Origin: an uncultured Collinsella sp.
Lineage (GTDB): Bacteria > Actinomycetota > Coriobacteriia > Coriobacteriales > Coriobacteriaceae
Assembly (NCBI GenBank): GCA_937923795.1
Contig: CALDWI010000046.1
Location: 1-64,000 of the forward strand
DNA: 64,000 nucleotides
Direction: 5' to 3'
Part shown: positions 6,835 to 14,639 of the stretch, one piece after another
Layout of the letters: every line of letters starts with the position of its first letter
Position numbering within the stretch: the first letter of the stretch is position 1
Notes under the pieces: generated by a model
The model's database searches: none
Told to the model about the DNA's origin: nothing
What the model saw: only the letters and a program-made list of their open reading frames with translations
Program-made: the position numbers and the translations under genes

Positions 6835-9075
6835 TTAGTCAAACAGACTCGGCATGTCGTTTTCTTTCATGAGGGCACCGGCGGAGGGTAGGCTCTGTGC
6901 GGTGAACTTTTCGGCCGAGACGCCGGCGCCAAGAATCTCCTCGGTCGTGCCGACCGTGGTGACCGAGCGGCCCTTCTTTGCCGTGAAGGCCTGGACGCCC
7001 TGCGTGTTGGTGGTCGTCTTGGTCTTGAGCAACGACGTGTTGAAGTTCATCAGGCGATAGTCGCTCGAGACCAGTGCAATATCGCGATCTTCCTTGAGCA
7101 CCTGGGCATACAGCAGTTTGCTGCCGCCGTAGATGGCGTTCTTAAGGCGCTTGCGGTTGGTCTTGGTAACGTATCCGGCAAGTGCGACGCGCACCACACG
7201 ACCGTTCTCAAAGACAAACAGCACGTCGGCCTTGTAGTCCTCGGGGTCGATGACCCAGATGACACCCTCGTCGGGTTCCATCTCAAGATCGGTCGGCAGG
7301 TACGAGCCCAGCTGGGCCGACTTGGTGTCCTCAAACGCCGCAACCTTGCACTTGTACACCTGGCTCTTGTTGGTAAAGACCAGCAGCTCGTGGGTGTTGG
7401 AGGACGGGAACTCGATAAAGGGTTTGTCGCCGTCCTTGTACTTGAGCGTGGTCGCCTTCTTGAGTACGCGGTCCGTCATCTTCTTAAGGTAGCCATCGCG
7501 CGAGAGCATGATGGTGACCGGGTACTCCTCGACCTCGGGTTCCAAGCTCACCTCGATGACCTCATGGGGCTCGATCCTGCCCGTGCGACGCGGCATCACA
7601 TATTTCTTGTTGACCGCGGCCAACTCGTCGCTGATGACCTTCTTGATGTTGTCTTCGCTCGAGAGAATCTCCTCCAGCTCGGCAATTTCGCCCTCAAGCT
7701 TGGCGATGTCCTTGGTGCGGTTGAGGATGTACTCCTCGTTGATGTTGCGAAGCTTGAGCTCGGCAACAAACTCGGCCTGGGTCTCGTCGATGTCGAAACC
7801 CTTCATAAGATTGGGCACGACCTCGGCTTCGAGCTTGGTGCCGCGGATGATGGCGATGGCCTTGTCGATGTCGAGCAGAATTGCCTCAAGGCCGTGCAGC
7901 AGGTGCAGGCGCTCGGACTTTTTGCCCAGGTCAAAGTTAATGCGGCGGCGCGTGGACTCAATACGCCATTTGACCCACTCGTGCAGAATCTGGCGCACGC
8001 CCATAACACGGGGATAGCCGTCGACGAGCACGTTGAAGTTGCACGAGAACGAATCCTGCAGCGTGGTCGAGCGATAGAGCTTGGCCATGAGCTTGTCGGG
8101 GTCGACACCGCGCTTAAGGTCGATGGCGATGCGCAGGCCCGAGAGGTCGGTCTCATCGCGGATGTCAGCGATTTCCTTGACCTTGCCCTCCTTGGAGAGC
8201 TTGACGATGCGCTCGATGATGACATCGGTCTTGGTGGTGTAGGGGATCTCGTAGACCTCGATGATGCGCTCTTCGGGAATCCAGCGCCAGCGGGAGCGAA
8301 TCTGGAAGCTGCCCAGGCCGGTCTCGACGATCTTCTCCATCTCCTCGCGGCGGTAGATAATCTCGCCGCCGGTCGAGAAGTCGGGCATGGGCATATATTC
8401 GAGCAGGTCGCAGTCGGGATCCTTGAGGTAGTGCATCGTGGCAGTGCAGACCTCATTGAGGTTGAAACCGCAGATGTCAGAAGCCATGGCGACGCCGATG
8501 CCCTTGTTGGCCGAGACAAGGATGTTGGGGAACGTGGTGGGCAGCAGGCGCGGCTCCTTCATGGCACCGTCGTAGCTGTCGACGAAATCGACGGGGTCCT
8601 TGTCGATGTCCTTGAAGATCTCGGCACTGATGGGGGAGAGCTTGGCTTCGGTATAACGCGAAGCGGCGTAGCTCAGGTCGCTCGAATAGTACTTGCCAAA
8701 GTTGCCCTTCGACTCCACAAAGGGGGCGAGCAGCGCTTCGTTACCGGTGGCTAGACGCACCATCGTCTCGTAGATTGCGGCATCGCCGTGCGGGTTGAGC
8801 TTCATGGTCTGACCCACGATGTTAGCGCTCTTCTGGCGCTCGCCCTTGAGCAGACCCATCTTGTACATGGTGTAGAGCAGCTTGCGGTGCGAGGGCTTAA
8901 AGCCGTCGATCTCGGGGAACGCACGCGAGACGTTGACGCTCATGGCGTAGGGCATGTAGTTGACCTCGAGCGTCTGCGTGATCGGCTGGTCGGTGACCTC
9001 GGAGTGCAGGCCGATGACGTTCTCGGCGTTGACCTGCTTTTTCTTGGGCTGGTTCTTCGTCTTCTTCTTTGCCAC
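6835..9075 (-). CDS. Type IIA topoisomerase subunit A (ParC/GyrA-like)
   Basis: A 746-residue breakage-reunion subunit that cuts and rejoins DNA with the ATPase subunit encoded just upstream. The catalytic Tyr141 sits in AASRYTEAKLSP, and the preceding NPHGDAAIYE corresponds to the quinolone-binding helix. The usual Ser (GyrA Ser83) is Ala99 and Asp87 is Glu103. A coiled-coil stretch near residues 440-500 and a C-terminal DNA-wrapping region with poorly conserved blades follow. The N-terminal KKKTKNQPKKKQ tail is unusually basic. The pair is more divergent than housekeeping GyrAB, so it could be topoisomerase IV or an additional enzyme; the symbol is left blank. Confidence 0.9.
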   Translation of the reverse strand: MAKKKTKNQPKKKQVNAENVIGLHSEVTDQPITQTLEVNYMPYAMSVNVSRAFPEIDGFKPSHRKLLYTMYKMGLLKGERQKSANIVGQTMKLNPHGDAAIYETMVRLATGNEALLAPFVESKGNFGKYYSSDLSYAASRYTEAKLSPISAEIFKDIDKDPVDFVDSYDGAMKEPRLLPTTFPNILVSANKGIGVAMASDICGFNLNEVCTATMHYLKDPDCDLLEYMPMPDFSTGGEIIYRREEMEKIVETGLGSFQIRSRWRWIPEERIIEVYEIPYTTKTDVIIERIVKLSKEGKVKEIADIRDETDLSGLRIAIDLKRGVDPDKLMAKLYRSTTLQDSFSCNFNVLVDGYPRVMGVRQILHEWVKWRIESTRRRINFDLGKKSERLHLLHGLEAILLDIDKAIAIIRGTKLEAEVVPNLMKGFDIDETQAEFVAELKLRNINEEYILNRTKDIAKLEGEIAELEEILSSEDNIKKVISDELAAVNKKYVMPRRTGRIEPHEVIEVSLEPEVEEYPVTIMLSRDGYLKKMTDRVLKKATTLKYKDGDKPFIEFPSSNTHELLVFTNKSQVYKCKVAAFEDTKSAQLGSYLPTDLEMEPDEGVIWVIDPEDYKADVLFVFENGRVVRVALAGYVTKTNRKRLKNAIYGGSKLLYAQVLKEDRDIALVSSDYRLMNFNTSLLKTKTTTNTQGVQAFTAKKGRSVTTVGTTEEILGAGVSAEKFTAQSLPSAGALMKENDMPSLFD

Positions 9076-9120
9076 GATTTCCTCTTGAACTTCTTATGGG
9101 CCGTCGTTATCGATTTGCTG

Positions 9121-11118
9121 CTATTGCAGGTCCAGCTGGTCCAGGTACTCCTTGCCGTGCTCGGAGATATGGCGCTTGCGGCCCGCCTCGTCGTTGCCCA
9201 GCAACAGGTTGAACATGGTCTCCATCTTGGTGACGTCCTCAGGCTCCACCTTGATCAGGCGGCGCGTCTCGGGGTTCATGGTGGTGAGCCACATCATGTC
9301 CGGGTCGTTCTCACCAAGACCCTTGGAGCGGTTGATCGAGCACTTTTGGTCGCCGATCTCTTTGAGGATGCCGTTCTTCTCGAGCTCGGTGTAGGCAAAG
9401 TAGGTCTTTTCTTTGCAGTTGATCTCGTAGAGCGGCGACTCGGCGATATACACGTAACCCTCGTCGATAAGTGTGGGCACCAGGCGGTAGAGCATGGTGA
9501 GCACGAGCGTGCGGATGTGGTAACCGTCGACGTCGGCGTCCGTACAGATGATGACCTTGTTCCAGTTGAGGTTGTCCAGGTCGAAGGCACCAAGGTTCTT
9601 GATCCGCTTGTCCTTGATCTCCACGCCGCAGCCCAGCACGCGCATGAGGTCCATGATGATGTCGGACTTAAAGATGCGCGGGTAGTCCTCCTTCAGGCAG
9701 TTGAGGATTTTGCCTCGGACGGGCATGACGCCCTGGAACTCGGCATCGCGCGACGTGCGAATGGCGCCTGCTGCCGAGTCGCCCTCTACGATGTAGATCT
9801 CGCGGCGACTCTTGTCCTTGGAGCGGCAGTCGATGAACTTCTGCACGCGGTTGGCCATGTCGGTCTTCTGCTGCAGGTTGGTCTTGATGCTCTGGCGCGT
9901 CTTTTCGGCGTTCTCGCGTGAGCGCTTGTTGATGAGCACCTGCTCCATGATCTTGTTGGCGGCATCTTTGTTCTCGATCAGGTAGGTTGAGAGGCGCTCC
10001 TTAAAGAATGCCGTCATGGCCTGCTGGATAAAGCGGTTATTGATGGCCTTCTTGGTCTGGTTCTCGTAGGACGTCTGGGTGGAGAAGCAGTTGGTTACCA
10101 GCACCAGACAGTCCTGGACGTCCTGCCACTTAATGCCGCTTTCGTTTTTGTTGTATTTGCCCTGTTGCTTAATGTAGGCATCGATGGCGCTGGTCAGAGC
10201 GCTACGGGCCGCCTTCTCGGGTGAGCCGCCGTTCTCGAGCCACGATGAGTTGTGGTAGTACTCCTGCATCATGAAGGTGCGAGAGAAGCACATGCATGCG
10301 GTGATTTTTACGTTGTAGTCGGGCAGGTCTTCGCGGTCGCGACCGCGACGGTCGGCCTCGATAAAGAAGGGTTCGGTGAGGTAGTCGGTACCGACCTTCT
10401 CGAGCACGTAGTCTTCGATGCCCTTGGGATAGCAAAAGTCCTCTTCGGAAAACTCGCCATCGTCGCCTTCGATGCGTAGGCGGAAGGTCACGTTGGCGTT
10501 GACCACGGCCTGGCGGCGCATGGTCTCGCGATACCAATCGTGGGGAATGCTGATGGAGGTAAAGACCTCAAGATCGGGGCGCCACTTGATGGTGGTGCCG
10601 GTGCGGTTCTCGTCGCTGGGCTCAATCTCGAGTGCCTTCTTCTTGGCGCCGACAACCTTGCCCTTCTTAAAGTGCAGGGAGTACTTGTTGCCGTCGCGCC
10701 AAACCGTGACGTCCATGTACTCGGAGGCGTACTGGGTCGCGCACGAACCCAGGCCGTTGGTACCGAGCGAGAAGTCGTAGTCGCCGCCCTGGTTGTTGTT
10801 GTACTTGCCGCCGGCGTAGAGCTCGCAAAAGACGAGCTCCCAGTTAAAGCGCTTCTCGGAGGGGTTCCAGTCAAGTGGGCAGCCACGGCCGTTGTCCTCT
10901 ACCTGGATAGAGCCATCGCGAAAGGCGGTAAGGGTGATGAGCTTGCCGTAACCCTGACGCGCCTCGTCGACGGCGTTGGACAGGATCTCAAAGGCGGCAT
11001 GCGCGCAGCCATCGAGTCCGTCCGAGCCAAAGATGACGGCGGGGCGCAGGCGTACGCGTTCCTCGTCCTTGAGCTGGCGGATACTGTCGTTACCATAGTT
11101 TGCGGTGTTTTTTGCCAT
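9121..11118 (-). CDS. Type IIA topoisomerase subunit B (ParE/GyrB-like)
   Basis: A 665-residue ATPase/TOPRIM subunit. The GHKL ATPase motifs are FEILSNAVDEA (Glu44, Asn48) and DNGRGCP (75-81); the third motif reads LGTNGLGSCATQYAS in place of the usual GGLHGVG, a notable divergence. The TOPRIM domain has EGDSAAG at 445-451 and CTDADVDG at 525-532, the metal-binding Glu and Asp residues. The gene is 45 bases upstream of the ParC-like gene and in the same operon. It supplies ATP-driven strand passage for the A subunit, for decatenation or relaxation. Confidence 0.9.
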   Translation of the reverse strand: MAKNTANYGNDSIRQLKDEERVRLRPAVIFGSDGLDGCAHAAFEILSNAVDEARQGYGKLITLTAFRDGSIQVEDNGRGCPLDWNPSEKRFNWELVFCELYAGGKYNNNQGGDYDFSLGTNGLGSCATQYASEYMDVTVWRDGNKYSLHFKKGKVVGAKKKALEIEPSDENRTGTTIKWRPDLEVFTSISIPHDWYRETMRRQAVVNANVTFRLRIEGDDGEFSEEDFCYPKGIEDYVLEKVGTDYLTEPFFIEADRRGRDREDLPDYNVKITACMCFSRTFMMQEYYHNSSWLENGGSPEKAARSALTSAIDAYIKQQGKYNKNESGIKWQDVQDCLVLVTNCFSTQTSYENQTKKAINNRFIQQAMTAFFKERLSTYLIENKDAANKIMEQVLINKRSRENAEKTRQSIKTNLQQKTDMANRVQKFIDCRSKDKSRREIYIVEGDSAAGAIRTSRDAEFQGVMPVRGKILNCLKEDYPRIFKSDIIMDLMRVLGCGVEIKDKRIKNLGAFDLDNLNWNKVIICTDADVDGYHIRTLVLTMLYRLVPTLIDEGYVYIAESPLYEINCKEKTYFAYTELEKNGILKEIGDQKCSINRSKGLGENDPDMMWLTTMNPETRRLIKVEPEDVTKMETMFNLLLGNDEAGRKRHISEHGKEYLDQLDLQ

Positions 11119-11172
11119 ACTCGCTCTCTCGGTGCTCCTTTGCTGCGTTTAAGTCATATAGATAGTCAAGGT

Positions 11173-11201
11173 AGCATAGCCCAGCCCATAGGCGATTCCA
11201 A
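11173..11201 (-). promoter_or_regulatory. Promoter of the topoisomerase operon
   Basis: On the minus strand TTGGAA (11196-11201) and TATGCT (11173-11178) are separated by 17 bases, 55 bases upstream of the start codon. This is a good sigma-70 type promoter by sequence only. Confidence 0.55.
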
Positions 11202-11255
11202 CTAACACGAAATCCATCGAACAACCGTTCGGAGCTCGATGGGGATTCCTTTTCC

Positions 11256-11282
11256 CGGACAAAACCACGTCGGTTCTGTCCG
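11256..11282. promoter_or_regulatory. Inverted repeat upstream of the topoisomerase promoter
   Basis: CGGACAaaACC (from 11256) pairs with GGTtcTGTCCG (to 11282). It lies 55 bases upstream of the predicted -35 and could be an activator site or a leftover terminator. Confidence 0.35.
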
Positions 11283-11302
11283 AATGATCGGTACATAGCA
11301 AA

Positions 11303-11331
11303 GCCCCGCGCTCATTGGTGGAACGCGGGGC
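11303..11331 (-). terminator. Hairpin ending the DUF3825 gene
   Basis: GCCCCGCG/CGCGGGGC stem with a 13-base loop, 17 bases past the stop of the minus-strand gene, followed on that strand by TTTGCT. Confidence 0.65.
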
Positions 11332-11347
11332 AAGAGAGCCGGATTGT

Positions 11348-13168
11348 TTAGCAGCCTGTAACTTGCAGCGAAGTATTGAGCCAGTCGCTGTCCGGGCGGC
11401 TGATCAGGCGCGCGTTGTTATAGGCCATCTTCATGGTCAGAATTGTCTGGCCTATATAGGCGCCGGACTCCATGAGCTCGACCACCAGGGCGACATCGGG
11501 CCGGTCGTTTTCGGTCAGGTCGAGCGGCAGCAGCAGGCTCATGGTGTTCTTGGTGGGGTAGAACGCCGGAACGGCGGTCTTGAAGTTCCACTCGACACGC
11601 TTCTGGGCGAGCTCAATGGCATCGTCGAGTCTGTTGATCAGACGACGCTTCACCTTGGCGTTGTCCTCAACGGCTTCGCGTAGTTCATCATAGGCGGCCT
11701 TCTTTGACGCATTGTCATCTGCGCTAACCGCTCTCGACAGTGCTTCGAGCGCATCGCTGCTTCCGCGCAACTCCTCGGCAAGAAACGCCTCGGGCAGGCG
11801 GTCGATGTTGTCGAGCAGGATATGGTCAACGTCGCGCTGGAGCGTTCTGTTGCCGTCAAAGAGCAGGTCTTCCTTCTTTTCAAAATAGGATGCGCGCTGC
11901 GGAAGCGGGTCAAACGACGCAACGAGTTTCTTTCCCCACTGTTTTGAACCCGCTTTGCAAAAGGCCTCGAAGCGCCATGGACATCCGCTGCTCGATGGCG
12001 AAAAGCAGGCATAAATGGCCTCGTAGGTGGGGTCGACGAGTCCGGTGTTAAATGCTGCGATTCCCTTATCGATGTCCTCGAGAACCTTGTTTTCGGACTG
12101 AAGGCGATAGAAGGTGTACATGAGGTAGCTGCGCAGAATCGAATAGTCCTTGGAGTCCTCGTCCTGGTCAAAGCCCCATTTTTCGTCCAGCGCGTAATTC
12201 GCAAGACTCTCGATCATGCTATCGATGTTGCCCAGATATGCCCAGTCGGTGAGCGCATGGCCGGCACGCACCTTTTGGAAAGCGAAGTTATCGACATAGC
12301 AGACACGCCAAGGCAGCGCACCCGGGCGATCCATCTTACGGTCGCGCGTTATCGACACCTCGACTGGAGTTTCCCCGTCGTTTCGAAGAACGCTGATCGG
12401 AAAGATAACCTTGCCCTCGTAGAAGCGGATGATTCGGTTGGAGAAGGCGAATTTCCAATCACGATCTAAAAGAGCCGCGACGTCGATGTCGCGCTTTGCG
12501 TACTCGATGATCGTGTCGGTCCATCGCTGCGAAGTCCATGCGAACGATGAGAGTGCCTCGCCAAGGGATGCAAATTCCTCGACGAGGTCTTGCGGAACGG
12601 GGCCCTCGAGATAGTCCTCGGTCTCCTGCATGCGCTCGAGATTGCGCTCTAGGAGCGGGGGCAGTGAGGTCGCAGCGGGGCGAGCACCGGTATCGGCGTT
12701 CGTGCTTGCAATGGGTTGCGTATGGGTGTCGATGCTCGGGGCTTTGGTCTCATAGTCTCGGCGCAGCTTCATGCGATCGGCAATGGGGACATACGAGAGA
12801 AACCAGGGGAGGCCGTCCTGTGCATTTTCGGCAATCGACAGTTCAACGGCCGATCCATTTGCAGTCTCCAGGTGTGTGGCAAAGCTGACCGTTTTGGGGT
12901 CTCGCATATAAAGCGCGCCCTGGGCGTACGCTTCTTTCCAATCGGCGCAAAGCAGCGCCATGGCATCAAGCCCCGGCCCATAGAGGCTCGAAAGCCTGGA
13001 TTTAGAGGTATACGGAATCGATGCAAAGCTCGTCAGGTCGTCGCCAAAGGAATCAATGAGCTCGGCGGAGACGGGGGAAGCTTTAAACTTGGGCGAATCG
13101 GCAGCCCTGGCGATAACCAGACGCTCCTCCTCGCTCAGACTGTTCTGTCCATACTTTGCTTCTTCCAT
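11348..13168 (-). CDS. DUF3825 domain protein with duplicated N-terminal module
   Basis: A 606-residue cytoplasmic protein. The second half carries a DUF3825-like domain: MIESLANYALDEKWGF, then LMYTFYRLQ and AFNTGLVDPTYEAIYACF. The first half contains two diverged copies of a module of about 100 residues; each has a DWKxA motif, a stretch of strands and a final LPWxxxYV, suggesting internal duplication. GGAGGAG before the ATG at 13168 selects that start over the TTG 15 bases upstream. DUF3825 proteins are found in scattered bacteria, often beside helicases or ligases, and the function is unknown. It is monocistronic here. Confidence 0.7.
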   Translation of the reverse strand: MEEAKYGQNSLSEEERLVIARAADSPKFKASPVSAELIDSFGDDLTSFASIPYTSKSRLSSLYGPGLDAMALLCADWKEAYAQGALYMRDPKTVSFATHLETANGSAVELSIAENAQDGLPWFLSYVPIADRMKLRRDYETKAPSIDTHTQPIASTNADTGARPAATSLPPLLERNLERMQETEDYLEGPVPQDLVEEFASLGEALSSFAWTSQRWTDTIIEYAKRDIDVAALLDRDWKFAFSNRIIRFYEGKVIFPISVLRNDGETPVEVSITRDRKMDRPGALPWRVCYVDNFAFQKVRAGHALTDWAYLGNIDSMIESLANYALDEKWGFDQDEDSKDYSILRSYLMYTFYRLQSENKVLEDIDKGIAAFNTGLVDPTYEAIYACFSPSSSGCPWRFEAFCKAGSKQWGKKLVASFDPLPQRASYFEKKEDLLFDGNRTLQRDVDHILLDNIDRLPEAFLAEELRGSSDALEALSRAVSADDNASKKAAYDELREAVEDNAKVKRRLINRLDDAIELAQKRVEWNFKTAVPAFYPTKNTMSLLLPLDLTENDRPDVALVVELMESGAYIGQTILTMKMAYNNARLISRPDSDWLNTSLQVTGC

Positions 13169-13512
13169 ATTTGTCTCCTCCAAATAATTGCTTGGTTCGG
13201 GCGAGCGGCTTGGATGTCAACGACGACTTGTGCCCGCTGTCCAAAATCGTTGAGGACATCATACGCTCTGATAGGTACCTTCGGCACTTAGGCTTTGCGC
13301 CCGGATATTGGGACATGCGTCTCGTTTTGTGGGCCGAGGGTATGCGAACTGGGGCCCTTTTGGTCAGAAAGAGGGTCTAACGGGGCGTCATTTGGGCCAC
13401 GGGTCACTTCGCCGGCGCCGTGTTTCGTCATACGCTCATTGTGGAAGCCGATGCCACGGGGCGACGAAGGCCTCGGGCAACGGATGAGCTGCAAGCGAAA
13501 GGAGCGGTGAGG
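13169..13512. other. 344-base intergenic region
   Basis: No gene is supported. Between about 13315 and 13420 there is a loose direct repeat: TTTTGTGGGCCGAGGGTA and, about 80 bases later, CATTTGGGCCACGGGTCA. A plus-strand frame to 13380 is open but has no ribosome site. Confidence 0.3.
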
Positions 13513-14529
13513 ATGATGAAGCCCATGACGAAGAAGCTGCTGTTAGGAATTCCCACCGTGGCGCTTTCGGCTGTGTTGGCGTGTACGCTTGCTGGCTGCA
13601 GCGGTAATGCGCCGAGTGGCTCGGGCGGGAGCGCACCTGTGCAGGAGAAGTCCAAGAAGGCCAAGGCCTATGATTCGCAGACGGTCGAGGTAGCAGGCAT
13701 TACCTATGAGTCTGTGGCTCACGGTACGTTCTATCGCGGCGATGCCAAGCTGCAGGACGGCTTTTACCTGCACATCAAGATCACCAACAACAACACAAAG
13801 AACAGGACGTTCAGTTCCTTTAACGTGCATGCTGCCCAGGGCGATCTTGAGGCAGGCGACCCGTTGTTTACTTCTGGCAAGGCGGCCGTGCTCGACTACG
13901 TTGCAAGCGAGGCTCCCGATGAGCTGCACGAGGGCATCGACCTTTCCGAGAGGCCAGATATCGGCCCGGGCGAGACCGTTGAGTACGTGTATTTCTGGGC
14001 GCCCAAGACGGCGTACTACGGGCCCATCACTGTCGAGTTCGTAGACGCTTATGCCCCCGCCAAGAATCATGAGGCCATGCACTTTGACACCACGGGATGC
14101 GAGACCAAGGAGTTCAAGGCGGCCGGCGGTGTGGCCGATTCTGGTGATGCGGCCAATATGACCGGCATCGATTGCGCATCGTACAGTATCGAGGCCGCCG
14201 ATGGGTACACGCTGGATTCGTCCAACGAAGAGCACGAAAAGGCAGACTTCTTCCACGACGAGACTGGAGGACGCCTGAACATCAGCATCTTCCCGCGCTC
14301 GCCGGAGGAAGAGGTTGCAAGCCTAGAGCAGGTCTACGAAGGCAAGGAGACAACAACCGACCAGGTCGAGTACAACGGCATAACGTGGCTGCGCTTTACC
14401 GGTCCCGACAACGGCCATACACTGTTTGCGACGGCTCCCGCAACGGGTGAAACCGTCCGCGTGTCGATCGGCTGGAAGATCGATTGGGATGCCGCCGTGC
14501 CCATGATGGAGGCGCTAAAGCTCAAGTAG
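13513..14529 (+). CDS. Lipoprotein with Ig-like DUF4352/DUF5067-type domain
   Basis: A 338-residue lipoprotein. A short signal peptide ends in LAGC with the lipid-accepting Cys at residue 29, followed by a Ser/Gly linker. Residues 55-200 have the strand pattern of exported immunoglobulin-like domains (YLHIKITNNNTKNRTFSSF, then GPGETVEYVYFW). A second domain of about 100 residues follows, probably a separate fold. The ATG at 13513 is 8 bases after AAAGGAG; the longer open frame upstream is rejected. It is anchored to the outer face of the membrane; ligand or partner is unknown. Confidence 0.72.
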   Translation: MMKPMTKKLLLGIPTVALSAVLACTLAGCSGNAPSGSGGSAPVQEKSKKAKAYDSQTVEVAGITYESVAHGTFYRGDAKLQDGFYLHIKITNNNTKNRTFSSFNVHAAQGDLEAGDPLFTSGKAAVLDYVASEAPDELHEGIDLSERPDIGPGETVEYVYFWAPKTAYYGPITVEFVDAYAPAKNHEAMHFDTTGCETKEFKAAGGVADSGDAANMTGIDCASYSIEAADGYTLDSSNEEHEKADFFHDETGGRLNISIFPRSPEEEVASLEQVYEGKETTTDQVEYNGITWLRFTGPDNGHTLFATAPATGETVRVSIGWKIDWDAAVPMMEALKLK

Positions 14530-14557
14530 CGCTGTGATTCTCACGTCAGGCGACTCA

Positions 14558-14592
14558 GGGCTGGCTCCGAGTTATCGGGGCCAGCCCCTTTT
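14558..14592 (+). terminator. Rho-independent terminator after the lipoprotein
   Basis: GGGCTGGC (14558-14565) pairs with GCCAGCCC (14580-14587), followed by CTTTT. It lies between convergent genes. Confidence 0.7.
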
Positions 14593-14639
14593 GGTGTTCG
14601 ATGAGCCGAGTCGGCGTCTCTCGCAAAGGTAACTGAGAG

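Noticed and set aside
7390..8754. Long plus-strand frame of 454 codons
   Set aside because: It is antisense to the ParC-like gene, driven by GC-rich codons; its translation is low-complexity and matches no family.
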